Below are positions 19,090 through 27,810 of a DNA stretch of 64,000 bases, one piece after another. This DNA comes from Burkholderiales bacterium RIFCSPHIGHO2_01_FULL_63_240 (GTDB taxonomy: Bacteria; Pseudomonadota; Gammaproteobacteria; Burkholderiales; Burkholderiaceae_C). Location of the stretch: NCBI GenBank assembly GCA_001770725.1, contig MERU01000001.1, forward strand, positions 1 to 64,000. Direction: 5' to 3'. Under the pieces are notes generated by a model. It saw only the letters and a program-made list of their open reading frames with translations, searched no databases and had not been told where the DNA came from. The stretch's first letter is position 1; every line of letters starts with the position of its first letter. Position numbers and translations under genes: made by a program.

Positions 19090-20077
19090 GGGTCACTCCG
19101 ATTGCCAGCAACCAGCTCAGGCAGCCCAGGCCGGCCCAGGCCCACCACACGGCGCACTCGCACCACCGCACGGCTTGGGGCAGGTCTTCGGGCCGAACCA
19201 GGCGAGCCTGCGCATTCAAGGCATACGCACCCGGCTTGTTCAATCGCACCCCCAGCAGCAGGGCAGCCGTGCCCATGGGCCAGCCGCCATTGGGCGATGG
19301 GGTCAGGGCCGCTTGCCGGCGCATCGCGCGCCAACCGGGCCAGCGACCCGCCGCCAGGGCCAGCAGCAAAGCGGTCAGGCGGGCAGGCAACCACGACAAC
19401 GCGTCATCGGCCCGGGCGGCCCAAGCGCCCATCCAGCGGCGGTGGTCCTTGTAGCCCCACATGGCGTCGGCCGTGTTGGCGAAGCGGTAGAGCGCCGCAC
19501 CAGGCAGCCCGGCGACGGCGAACCAGAACAGCGGCGCTACCACCGAGTCGTTGAGGTTCTCGGCCAGGGTTTCGATGGCGCTTTCGCGCACCTGGGTGGC
19601 ATCCAGCCTGTCCACCGGGCGGCTCACCAGCCGGGCCAGGCGTTCGCGGCCCTCGGGCAGGGACCGCACCAGGCCCACCTCCACGGCCAGCACCTCGTCG
19701 CGCAGCAGCCGCCACGCCAGCATCGGCTTGAGCAGCAGCCCCGTTGCGATCGCCAGCATCAGCATAGGCGTCGGCGCCAGCTCGCCTGCGCTGCCCAGGG
19801 CCAGCATGCGCAAGCCGATGTCCAGCGCCAGCGCCAGGGCGAGCACCACCAGGGCACCCAGGCACCAGGCCATCGCACCAGCCAGGCGGGCCGCCGCGGG
19901 CGACAGCGCCCACAACCTCGGCCCGAACCAACCCAGGTAGCGCCCCATGGCCACCACAGGGTGCCAACGCACCGGCGGCTCGCCAAAGGCACGGTCCACG
20001 CAAAGGGCCACCAGCATGGCGCCTGCGGGCCATGCCAGCCACCCTGTCCAGACCGAGCTGACGACGACTTCGTCCAT
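19082..20077 (-). CDS. cbiB: Adenosylcobinamide-phosphate synthase
   Basis: 331-aa membrane protein that attaches the aminopropanol linker (or its phosphate) to adenosylcobyric acid. Typical segments are VALCVDRAFGEPPVRWHPVVAMG near the N-terminus, AETLAENLNDSVVAPLFWF in the middle and ALYRFANTADAMWGYKD, followed by SPNGGWPMGTAALLLGV near the end. About four membrane helices are visible. It overlaps cobD by 8 bp and lies 7 bp downstream of cobO. In Pseudomonas nomenclature this gene is called cobD. Confidence 0.94.
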   Translation of the reverse strand: MDEVVVSSVWTGWLAWPAGAMLVALCVDRAFGEPPVRWHPVVAMGRYLGWFGPRLWALSPAAARLAGAMAWCLGALVVLALALALDIGLRMLALGSAGELAPTPMLMLAIATGLLLKPMLAWRLLRDEVLAVEVGLVRSLPEGRERLARLVSRPVDRLDATQVRESAIETLAENLNDSVVAPLFWFAVAGLPGAALYRFANTADAMWGYKDHRRWMGAWAARADDALSWLPARLTALLLALAAGRWPGWRAMRRQAALTPSPNGGWPMGTAALLLGVRLNKPGAYALNAQARLVRPEDLPQAVRWCECAVWWAWAGLGCLSWLLAIGVTHG

Positions 20078-20084
20078 CGAACGC

Positions 20085-20654
20085 TCAGTCCTCGATGCCG
20101 CGCTGCGCGGGCACGCCAGCGTTGTAGTGATGCTTGATGAGCTTCATCTCGGTGACGGTGTCGGCGAGGTCGATGAGCTCCTGCGGTGCGCCACGGCCGG
20201 TGAGCACCACGTTGACGTGGCTGGGACGCTCGCTCAGCACCTTGAGCACCTTGTCGAGCTCAAGCCAGCCGTATCGCAGCGGGTAGGTGATCTCGTCGAG
20301 CACGACCATGAAGTGCTCACCCGCCAGGATGGTGGCGGCGGCACGTTCCCAGCCGTCGCGGGCCAGTTGGGCCGAGTGCTCCAGGTCCTTGCTCTTCCAG
20401 CTGAAGCCATCGCCCAGGCCTTCGATGGGCACGCCCAACTGCTCGAACATGCGGTGCTCGCCGAAGCGGGCCGAAGGCACCTTCATGAACTGGTAGATCC
20501 TGACCTGCTTGCCACGGCCATGGGCGCGCAAGGCCAGGCCGAAGGCCGCGGTGCTCTTGCCCTTGCCATCGCCGGTGTGGATGAGGACGAGGCCGCGACG
20601 CGGGCCATCGGGTTTTTCGACCTGGCGGTCAACGGGTGGTTTTTCAATCTGCAT
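20085..20654 (-). CDS. cobO: Corrinoid adenosyltransferase (CobO/BtuR type)
   Basis: 189-aa ATP:cob(I)alamin adenosyltransferase that adds the 5'-deoxyadenosyl upper ligand to corrinoids in the cytoplasm. The P-loop is GDGKGKST at 28-35; other CobO/BtuR motifs are QFMKVPSARFGE, VVLDEITYPLRYGW and VLTGRGAPQELIDLADTVTE. The start is the ATG sharing one base with the preceding cobN-like stop (TGATG); longer in-frame starts would run deep into that gene. In this operon it can adenosylate both imported and partly assembled corrinoids. Confidence 0.95.
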   Translation of the reverse strand: MQIEKPPVDRQVEKPDGPRRGLVLIHTGDGKGKSTAAFGLALRAHGRGKQVRIYQFMKVPSARFGEHRMFEQLGVPIEGLGDGFSWKSKDLEHSAQLARDGWERAAATILAGEHFMVVLDEITYPLRYGWLELDKVLKVLSERPSHVNVVLTGRGAPQELIDLADTVTEMKLIKHHYNAGVPAQRGIED

Positions 20655-23600
20655 CACGGGGCTCCGTGTCGAGGGGTTGGATGGATGGGAATCAGGGATC
20701 GGGCGCCCACCCGCCTGGGTTGCCGCCATTGCCAGACGGCGCCCGCACAGGCCCACAGGGCGACGGTACACCAGGCCAGGCCGGTTTCGAGCCAGGGCGT
20801 GAGGGCGTCGGGCCTGGGTGGCTGCGCAGGCTGCGGGGCCAGCACCCAGCCTTGTGGCGGGGCTTGGAGAGCTGTGGCCGCGGGAGGCGGTGCAATCGGG
20901 GTGTTCAGCCCCTCACCCACCGACAGGCCGCGTGGGACGGTGCCGCGCGCGCGCGGTGCAGCATCGTCCACGCCATCGGCCGCTTCCTGCCGCGCCCAGT
21001 CTCGCACCACCTCCAGCTCGCTCGGCAAGGGCCCGGCACGGGTCATCTCGCGGTAGCGGCGAGCCAGGGCCTGGCGCGTGTCGGCATCGGGGTGCCAGTG
21101 GCCCATGCGCGCGGCCTGGATGAGGCGCTCCAGCGCCTGCGCGTAGGCCTGCGGGTGGCTGGCCAGCCACTGGGGCACGCCCAGCTTGTGGCGATCGTTC
21201 ACCAGCACGTCGTGGAAGGCCTGCCAATGGTCGTCGCGCACGGTGTCGGGCGCGGTGGCCTGCCAGCCCCAAGCGAACTGCACGGCCTTGAGCACCTGCA
21301 AGGTGCCCGAATAGCCCTCGGCCACCTGGCCTTGCAGCCAGCCCGGGTGCAGGTAGCGGGCCTGCATCTCCAAGGCGATGGCGCGCCGGGCCGATTCGGT
21401 GTGCGCCTCGCTGGTGTCGTGCAACTGGTTCACGTACAGCGCCAGGCCCTCGCTGCGACCGGCCTGGCGCGCGGCAGCAGACAGACCACCGAGGTACTGG
21501 AAAGGGTCATCCGAGGTGACCATGGCATAAAGGTGCGAGCTGCGCGACATCAGCGCGGCCTGTGTCTGACGCAGGTGGGCACCGAACGCTTGGGCCATGG
21601 TGGCCGTGCCCAGACCGCTCACCGGCTCACCATCGATGTAGGGCTGGCTCATGCGCTGCAGGAACAGCGAGCCCAGGCGGGCATCGTCGCGTTGCAGTTC
21701 GTTCGACTGCACCGCTTCCGACAGGCCGGTGCCGTAGTCGCCCGCCACGTTGCCGAACACGCGCGCCTGGGCCAGCGTCTGCGCCAGGGCCGGGGCCACC
21801 CCCGCTTGCAGCAGCGACTGCCTGACCTGCGCCGTGTGGCGCGCCACCGGGTTGTCGAAAGCGACCTCATCGGCCTGGGCCACCAGCCGCACCGCCTGGT
21901 CCACCAGCGCCATCAGGGCGGGGAACTGGTCGCGGTAGGAGCCCGTCACGCTCAGCAGCACGTCCACGCGGGGGCGGCCCAGCTCCGACAGCGGGATGAG
22001 CTGCACCGATGTCGGCCGACCGGAGGCGTCCCACACCGGCCGCACGCCCAGGGCCACCAAAGCCTGGGCTTCCATGATGCCCTGATGGCGCAGGGTCTCG
22101 CCGGCCCACAGCGACAGGGCCAGGCGCTCGGGCACGGCCTGGCCATGCTCGCTGCGCCAGGCCTTGAGCCAGTCGTTGAACAAGCCCTGTGCCACCTCGT
22201 GGGCTTGCTTGGTGGGCAGGCGAGCCGGGTCCAGCCCGGTGAGGTTGCGACCGGTGGGCAGGCTGTCGGGGTTGCGGATCGGGTCGCCCCCATACGCCGC
22301 TTCGACAAAGCCTGCGCCCAATGCGCGCAGCAGGCCAGGCACCTCGCCTTCCGTGGCCATCAGCTTGTCAAGCGCCTGGGCGCGCAGGGCCAGGGCATGC
22401 AAGGCCACGCTGTCGATGGGCTTGCGCGCGGCTCGGTTGGGCACGGGGCCTTCGGGCTCGGGCGGGCGCAGGTCGAGCCGGCTCGCGGCGTCGGCGTCCT
22501 TCAAAGCCACCTGCAGCCAGCGCGCGGGCCTGGCCATGGCCACCGCGGCGTGGTCGATCAGGAAGGCTTCGTCGATGTCTTCGCCCAGGGCCTCGATCAG
22601 CGGCTTGCGCAGCGCCTGCAGGATGGTCTGCTGGCGCAGGGCCGCCTCGGGCACCCGGCCGAACACCGCCAGCCCGCGTGGCTGGGCGCTCTGTGCCAGG
22701 GTGTCGAGGTAGGGGTGCAGCAGCTCGAGGAAGCCTTCGAAGTTCGCTGCGATGGCTTCGGGGGCCCAGCCCAGGTCGCGGTGCAGGCGGTGGGCCACGA
22801 ACTGGTCGAGCAATTGCTTTTCAAGCGCCACCTTGGTGGGACCGGCGTCCACCGTTTCCCACTCGTGCATGAGCTCGTGCATGTGCGCCATGCCCGCTTC
22901 GAAGCCCGCTGGCGCCATCACCGGCGTGCGGTGGCTGACCATCACCGCCCTGCCCCGGCGCTTGGCGGTGAGCGCCTCGCCCAGGTTGTCGACGATGTAG
23001 GGGTAGACGACGGGCACGTCGCCCAGGGGCAGCAGCGCGTCGTCGTTGACGTCCAGGCCGCGCGACTTGCCTGGTGCCCACTCCTGCGTGCCGTGCGTGC
23101 CGAAGTGGATCAGGGCATCGGCCTGGCGGGCCCAGAGGTAGACGGCCAGGTAGTGGTGCGACAGCGGCGTGCGGCTGCGGTGCATGAACGGGTTCTGGCC
23201 CTGGTGCAGCGTCTCTTCGCGCGGGGGCTGGGGCAGCACGGACAGGCGGCCCCTTTGCAGCCGGGGGATGACGAACACCTTCTGCCCTTGCCAGGTGAGC
23301 ACGTAGCGGCTGCGCTCGGGCGGGCCCCACTGGGCCTCGATGCGTTCGCGCACCGCGATGGCTTGCTGACGCCACCAGGCCAGGTAGTCGGCCAGGGGCA
23401 GCGCCGCGGCCTGGTCCTGCTCCAGCAAGGCGCGCAGGTCGGCCTGCGGGTAGTAGGCGGCCAGCAAGGGTTGCAGGCGCGTGATCCACTCGGCCTCTGG
23501 CAGAGGCTGGGTGACGTAGCCGGCCTCCTGCAGGCGCGTGGACACCACCTCCAGGCTGCGTGGCACGTTGAGGAAGGACGCGCCGAAATGGCTGCCGCCC

Positions 23601-24808
23601 GGTGGGTAGTTGTAGACCATGGCCACGAGCTGCTGCTCAGCGCGCGGGCGGGTCTGCAGGCGAACCAGGCGCGAGGCCTTGTCGACCACGGCCTGCGCCT
23701 GGCGCTCGATGAGCTCGACCGTTCGCCCCTGCTCGCCATGGGCCGTCACCACGATGGGGTCGATGCCACCCGCGCCTTCGGGCTGGGCCAGGTAAAAGGG
23801 CACGTCGCTGCTGCCGATGCCCTGGGTGTCGGACGCCCAGCGTGCGGCGTCGCCGGCTCGGAAGGGCTGGGTGATGAGCAAGGGGCGGTCCCAACGCTTG
23901 AGCAAGGCCTGCAAGGCCGCGCCCTGGCTGAGCAGCTGGTGCGACACCAGCACGCGCGGCCAGGCCTGCCCGGGCTGGGCCGGGTCGCTCAGCATGGCCT
24001 CCAGGCCCGTGGCATCGACCTGCTGGCCGAACACCGCATAGGCCACCAGGCCCCGGCTGGCGAACAGGCGCAGCCAGCGGTCCAGCCATTCGGTCTGGCC
24101 GTTGACGAAGTGGTAGCGGTGCACCAGCACCACCACGGCAGGCAGGCCTTTGAAGGCAGTTTGGCGGGACTGCCAGCGCGCGCCCTCGCCCGCATCGCGC
24201 AGGATGCCCGGTGCGTCGGGGTGGTAGAGGCCGCGGGTGGGCCATCGCACCACCGGCGCCAGTTCAGGGCGGGGTTGCCCTGCCAAGCGGGCTCGCTGCC
24301 AGCGCAGGGCCTGGGCCACGTTGGCCACGCCGCCGGACTGCAGGTACTCGGCCAGGCCGCTTGCCGTGTCGTCGGCCTGCGGCAGTTGGCTGCCTTCGGG
24401 GCCGACCCACACCACCGTGCGGGCGGTGCGCACAGACGCCGTGCGGGCCAGGGCCTCGTCCAGCAGGCGGTGCATGCGCGCCTCGACCGAGGCATGGGGG
24501 GCATCGATCCACACCGCATCGGCCTGCGCCAGGGCCTGGTTCAGCGATTGCTGCTGGGCCTCGGTCAGGCTGTTGCCACCGCGCAAGGGAAAGTCGATGT
24601 GCGTCAAGCGCAAGCCTTGTGCCTGGGCTTGCGCTTGCAGCAAGGCCGTGCGGGCACCGGGCGTGATCTCGCCCGTGAGCCACAGCAGGTGGCCGCCCTG
24701 GGTGGGGCTGGTGGCCTGGGCCACACCCGGCCACCACCCGCCCAGGCACACACATGCCAGGCAGGCCAGCAGGGCAGGCCATCGGGCGATCCACCGCCAA
24801 GCTGTCAC
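20654..24808 (-). CDS. CobN-type metallochelatase large subunit, predicted exported and membrane-anchored
   Basis: 1384-aa member of the CobN/BchH family, the large substrate-binding subunit of cobalt and magnesium chelatases. Family hallmarks include LIHFGTHGTQEWAPGKSRGL, PYIVDNLGEALTAKRRG and, near the C-terminus, the MVTSDDPFQYLGGLSAA region. Unlike ordinary cytoplasmic CobN, it begins with a signal-peptide-like segment (basic VTAWRWIAR, hydrophobic LLACLACVCLGG, then AQA) and ends with a proline-rich linker and one hydrophobic helix (LAWCTVALWACAGAVW, about residues 1341-1361), followed by a basic tail. The predicted topology is therefore periplasmic with a C-terminal anchor. The GTG start overlaps the DUF2149 stop (GTGA), which suggests coupled translation with the two PMF-type partners. 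CobS/CobT-type AAA+ subunits are absent from the window. Cobalt insertion, cobalt removal or corrinoid handling are possible; the exact reaction is unknown. Confidence 0.85.
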   Translation of the reverse strand: MTAWRWIARWPALLACLACVCLGGWWPGVAQATSPTQGGHLLWLTGEITPGARTALLQAQAQAQGLRLTHIDFPLRGGNSLTEAQQQSLNQALAQADAVWIDAPHASVEARMHRLLDEALARTASVRTARTVVWVGPEGSQLPQADDTASGLAEYLQSGGVANVAQALRWQRARLAGQPRPELAPVVRWPTRGLYHPDAPGILRDAGEGARWQSRQTAFKGLPAVVVLVHRYHFVNGQTEWLDRWLRLFASRGLVAYAVFGQQVDATGLEAMLSDPAQPGQAWPRVLVSHQLLSQGAALQALLKRWDRPLLITQPFRAGDAARWASDTQGIGSSDVPFYLAQPEGAGGIDPIVVTAHGEQGRTVELIERQAQAVVDKASRLVRLQTRPRAEQQLVAMVYNYPPGGSHFGASFLNVPRSLEVVSTRLQEAGYVTQPLPEAEWITRLQPLLAAYYPQADLRALLEQDQAAALPLADYLAWWRQQAIAVRERIEAQWGPPERSRYVLTWQGQKVFVIPRLQRGRLSVLPQPPREETLHQGQNPFMHRSRTPLSHHYLAVYLWARQADALIHFGTHGTQEWAPGKSRGLDVNDDALLPLGDVPVVYPYIVDNLGEALTAKRRGRAVMVSHRTPVMAPAGFEAGMAHMHELMHEWETVDAGPTKVALEKQLLDQFVAHRLHRDLGWAPEAIAANFEGFLELLHPYLDTLAQSAQPRGLAVFGRVPEAALRQQTILQALRKPLIEALGEDIDEAFLIDHAAVAMARPARWLQVALKDADAASRLDLRPPEPEGPVPNRAARKPIDSVALHALALRAQALDKLMATEGEVPGLLRALGAGFVEAAYGGDPIRNPDSLPTGRNLTGLDPARLPTKQAHEVAQGLFNDWLKAWRSEHGQAVPERLALSLWAGETLRHQGIMEAQALVALGVRPVWDASGRPTSVQLIPLSELGRPRVDVLLSVTGSYRDQFPALMALVDQAVRLVAQADEVAFDNPVARHTAQVRQSLLQAGVAPALAQTLAQARVFGNVAGDYGTGLSEAVQSNELQRDDARLGSLFLQRMSQPYIDGEPVSGLGTATMAQAFGAHLRQTQAALMSRSSHLYAMVTSDDPFQYLGGLSAAARQAGRSEGLALYVNQLHDTSEAHTESARRAIALEMQARYLHPGWLQGQVAEGYSGTLQVLKAVQFAWGWQATAPDTVRDDHWQAFHDVLVNDRHKLGVPQWLASHPQAYAQALERLIQAARMGHWHPDADTRQALARRYREMTRAGPLPSELEVVRDWARQEAADGVDDAAPRARGTVPRGLSVGEGLNTPIAPPPAATALQAPPQGWVLAPQPAQPPRPDALTPWLETGLAWCTVALWACAGAVWQWRQPRRVGARSLIPIHPTPRHGAP

Positions 24809-25176
24809 GGCTGCGGCCCCTTCTCAGGGGCACCTGCCGACGCAGGCGAAGCAGCCGAAGCGGCTTCGGGCACGTACACGATGCGGCCATCCTTCAAGCG
24901 ATACGCCACGCCGGTGCGCTCGCCTTGCGCGGCACCGACCTGACCTTCGCCCTTGAAACGCACCTCGCGGCCGTCCTCGCGCACGATGATCTCCATGTCC
25001 GGTCGACCTTCGTTGCGGATGATCGTCACCTTGTCCTTCGACGACGCACTGCCGTGCGCGGCCACCGCCGTCAGCAGGGCAACGACCAGCACCAGGAAGA
25101 CGTCGACCAGGTTGACGGCCGACAGCATCGGGTCGTCGTCGTCTTCCTGCAGCAAGGGCAAGTGCTTGAGGCTCAT
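24805..25176 (-). CDS. DUF2149 family protein, ExbD-like
   Basis: 123-aa protein with an acidic N-terminus (LLQEDDDDPM) followed by one transmembrane helix (VNLVDVFLVLVVALLTAVAA) with an aspartate, D25, near its cytoplasmic end. ExbD and TolR have the same layout, where that Asp is needed for proton coupling. The remainder is a small periplasmic domain (KVTIIRNEGRPDMEIIVRED) and an Ala/Pro tail. Its start overlaps the ExbB-like stop (ATGA) and its stop overlaps the CobN-like start (GTGA). Family membership is by resemblance; proton coupling is inferred. Confidence 0.8.
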   Translation of the reverse strand: MSLKHLPLLQEDDDDPMLSAVNLVDVFLVLVVALLTAVAAHGSASSKDKVTIIRNEGRPDMEIIVREDGREVRFKGEGQVGAAQGERTGVAYRLKDGRIVYVPEAASAASPASAGAPEKGPQP

Positions 25177-25640
25177 GCAGCCACCCCGCGCGCGCGCCGC
25201 ACCTGCAGCAGCTCGGCCAGCAGCCAGCGGCGGCGCACCGAGTACACCACCAGCCCGACACTGGCCGAGGCCAGCGCCAGCACCACGCCCGCGAAGGCAC
25301 CGCTGAACACCGACAGGGCCTGCTGCCCTTCTCCGGCGGCCACGCTCTGCAAGGCCGGGCCCAGCGGGATCATCGTGGCGATCAGGCCCAGCATGGGGCT
25401 CAGGCGGCTGAGCAGGCGCACGGGCTCGAGCTGACGCACGATGGCCAGCTCGATGTCTTCGAGCGTGTGATCAGCCGATGCGTCGAGGCTGGTGTGGCGC
25501 GGGTTTCGCCAGCGCTGCCAGGCTTCCATGAGGGTGCCGCCGCCCACCCAGACGGCATAGGCAAAGGCCAGCGCCACCAGCGCCAGCACGGGCAGCAGGA
25601 AGGACTGGGCAAGGTGAGCGATGCCGTGTTCAAGCCACAT
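25173..25640 (-). CDS. MotA/TolQ/ExbB-type proton channel family protein
   Basis: 155-aa inner-membrane protein with three helices (about 11-33, 77-97 and 108-130). The second holds the family motif SPMLGLIATMIPLGPAL, corresponding to the LLGLLGTVIGM segment of ExbB/TolQ, and the third is FSGAFAGVVLALASASVGLVV. It is shorter than E. coli ExbB (about 240 aa), as expected for this minimal subgroup. The ATG at 25640 lies inside the end of cobB (11-bp overlap); an earlier start would give an implausible Cys/Pro-rich leader. With the DUF2149 protein it would form a proton-driven stator, here paired with a CobN homologue instead of TonB or Tol proteins. Confidence 0.85.
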   Translation of the reverse strand: MWLEHGIAHLAQSFLLPVLALVALAFAYAVWVGGGTLMEAWQRWRNPRHTSLDASADHTLEDIELAIVRQLEPVRLLSRLSPMLGLIATMIPLGPALQSVAAGEGQQALSVFSGAFAGVVLALASASVGLVVYSVRRRWLLAELLQVRRARGVAA

Positions 25641-27006
25641 GCGCGTCTTTCGGTGCACCGGTCGGTGCGAACAGGGCCGCCACGGCGGCCGGGTTGGAGG
25701 GGAAGTACAGGTGCAGGAAGGACGCGTGCAGGCGACCATCGCGCCACACCGCCTCGGGTCGACCGTTCAGGCGCTGCGCCTCGGTCTGCGTGAACGCAAC
25801 CGCCTGGCTGTGCATGCGGGCGTGGTGGAAGGTGTGGCCCCGCAGCGTGCCTTCGGGCAAGGTCACGCCGTGCAGACCCAGGTTGACAAGGCGCTTTTCC
25901 ATCGAGCCCTCTCCGGGCAGCAGGCCCCACATCGGCGAGCGTTGGCCCGCGTGGTCCGTCAGGCCATCGAGCAGGGCCAGCATGCCGCCGCACTCGGCCA
26001 CGATGGGCCGGCATGCTGCGTGGTGAGCACGAACGGCCTCGCGCATCGGCGCGTTGGCGGCCAGGGCCTGCAGGTGCAACTCGGGGTAGCCACCGGGCAG
26101 GTACAGCGCATCCACGCCGGGCAGGGCCGCGTCGGCCAAGGGCGAGAAAAAGCACAGCTGCGCACCCATGGCTCGCAGCACATCCAGGTTGGCCAGGTAG
26201 AGGAAGGCGAAAGCCGCGTCCCGGGCCACGCCGATGCGCACGCCCTGCAACGCCCGGCCGCCCGATTCGCCAAGCCAGGCCTGTTCGGGCGGCAGCATCG
26301 CCGGCGCGAACACCACGGGATCGGGCATCGCTGGCTGCAGGCGGCCCAGCGCCTCGGCCGCGCGATCGAGCCGGGCTTCGACGTCGGCCACCTCATCGGC
26401 CTGCACCAGCCCCAGGTGGCGCGATGGCAGGCCAAAGCCCTCGTCGCGTGGCAGGCCCCCGAACCACCGCATGCCTTCGGGCAGGCTTTCGCGCAACAGC
26501 GTGGCGTGGCCGTCGCTGCCCACGCGGTTGGCCAGCACGCCCGCCAACGTCAAACCAGGTCGGTAGTTCGCCAGGCCGAAGGCCAGCGCACCGAACGTTT
26601 GTGCCATGGCCGACGCATCGATCACGGCCATCACGGGCAGGCCCAGGCGGATGGCCAGGTCCGCGGTCGACGAAGCGCCATCGTGCAGCCCCATCACGCC
26701 TTCGACCAGGATGACGTCGGCTTCTTGCGCAGCCTCCCACAGCAGCTGTCGGCAGTGGGCCTCGCCGCCCATCCACAGGTCGAGCTGGTAGACAGGCGCG
26801 CCGCTGGCCCGCGCCAGCAGCATGGGGTCGAGGAAATCGGGGCCGGTCTTGAAAACGCGCACGCGGCGCCCCTGCTGCACATGCCAGCGCGCCAGAGCGG
26901 CCGTGGCCGTGGTCTTTCCCTGGCCCGACGCCGGGGCGCTGATGAGCAGGGCTGGGCACTGGACGGCACCAGGGCATTCAGCGAGATGGGGCAAGGCTGC
27001 GGGCAT
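25630..27006 (-). CDS. cobB: Cobyrinate a,c-diamide synthase
   Basis: 458-aa glutamine-dependent amidotransferase (CobB/CbiA) that amidates the a and c side chains of cobyrinic or hydrogenobyrinic acid. The N-terminal ATPase domain has APASGQGKTT at 24-33, KTGPDFLDPM and VEGVMGLHDG; the C-terminal glutaminase domain has YLPGGYPELH and nucleophile C339 in VAECGGMLAL. It lies upstream of the ExbB-like gene and 33 bp downstream of btuD. No corrin-ring methyltransferases are present here, so its substrate must come from elsewhere in the genome or from imported precursors. Confidence 0.94.
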   Translation of the reverse strand: MPAALPHLAECPGAVQCPALLISAPASGQGKTTATAALARWHVQQGRRVRVFKTGPDFLDPMLLARASGAPVYQLDLWMGGEAHCRQLLWEAAQEADVILVEGVMGLHDGASSTADLAIRLGLPVMAVIDASAMAQTFGALAFGLANYRPGLTLAGVLANRVGSDGHATLLRESLPEGMRWFGGLPRDEGFGLPSRHLGLVQADEVADVEARLDRAAEALGRLQPAMPDPVVFAPAMLPPEQAWLGESGGRALQGVRIGVARDAAFAFLYLANLDVLRAMGAQLCFFSPLADAALPGVDALYLPGGYPELHLQALAANAPMREAVRAHHAACRPIVAECGGMLALLDGLTDHAGQRSPMWGLLPGEGSMEKRLVNLGLHGVTLPEGTLRGHTFHHARMHSQAVAFTQTEAQRLNGRPEAVWRDGRLHASFLHLYFPSNPAAVAALFAPTGAPKDAHVA

Positions 27007-27039
27007 GAGGGGTCTTCTGACAGGAGGGACAGGTGGTGA

Positions 27040-27810
27040 TCACAGAACGGGCAAGGCCACCCACTGGCCATCCAGCTGGTGCAGGCGCACGCGCTGCTCG
27101 AACACCTCGCGCACCGCGTCATGGCAGAGGGGGTCGTCGCAGGGGCCGTGGTGCAGCACCCGGCCCTGCTGCATGACGACCAGGCGGTCGGCCATCAGCG
27201 CCACGTTGAGCTCGTGCAGCACGCTGACCACGGTGCGCCCTGCCGCCACCAGTTCGCGCACGATCTGCAGCCAGTCGGCCTGGTGCGGCGGGTCGAGGTG
27301 GGACAAGGGCTCGTCCATCAGCAGCACATCGGCTTCAACGGCCAGGGCCCGCGCCAGCAACACCCGCTGGCGCTCGCCGCCGGAGAGTTGCCCCATCGGG
27401 CGCTCGCGCCAGGCCCACGACTGGGTCGCGAGCATGGCCCGCTCCACGGCGGCGTGATCGGCCGGCGACGGAGGTGCCAGCCACGGTTGGTGTGGCAGGC
27501 GCCCGAGCATCACGACATCGGATGCGCGCAGGTCATCGGCCCCCTGCTCTGCCTGCCCCAGCCAGGCGAGGGTTCGGCCGCGCTCGCGCCCTGGCCATGC
27601 CCCGATGGGACTGCCGCCCAGGCTGACCTCGCCCGCCATGGGCTGCAGACCAGCCAGGCAGCGCAGCAAGGTCGATTTGCCAGCCCCGTTGGGCCCGACG
27701 ATGGCCGTCCAGCAAGCTGGCTCGATGCGCAGGTCGACATCGCTGAGCACGGTCTGCCGTCCGTGGCGGACCCGCTGGATGCGACCGTGCAGGATGGGGG
27801 CGCGGCTCAT
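27040..27810 (-). CDS. btuD: Vitamin B12 ABC transporter ATP-binding protein
   Basis: 256-aa ABC ATPase that powers BtuC-mediated import of corrinoids. Walker A GPNGAGKS is at 39-46, the signature LSGGERQR at 142-149, Walker B with its glutamate in LLMDEP at 163-168, and the switch His in VLHELN. The start overlaps the btuC stop (ATGA). FecE/FhuC-type transporters look similar, but gene context behind a cobalamin riboswitch makes BtuD the best call. Confidence 0.9.
   Translation of the reverse strand: MSRAPILHGRIQRVRHGRQTVLSDVDLRIEPACWTAIVGPNGAGKSTLLRCLAGLQPMAGEVSLGGSPIGAWPGRERGRTLAWLGQAEQGADDLRASDVVMLGRLPHQPWLAPPSPADHAAVERAMLATQSWAWRERPMGQLSGGERQRVLLARALAVEADVLLMDEPLSHLDPPHQADWLQIVRELVAAGRTVVSVLHELNVALMADRLVVMQQGRVLHHGPCDDPLCHDAVREVFEQRVRLHQLDGQWVALPVL

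Noticed and set aside
20636-24943. A 1435-codon open frame on the plus strand, antisense to the CobN-like gene
   Set aside because: High-GC DNA gives long antisense frames; the translation is low-complexity, rich in His, Gln, Arg and Gly, without any domain, while the minus-strand frame has clear CobN motifs and coupled neighbours.
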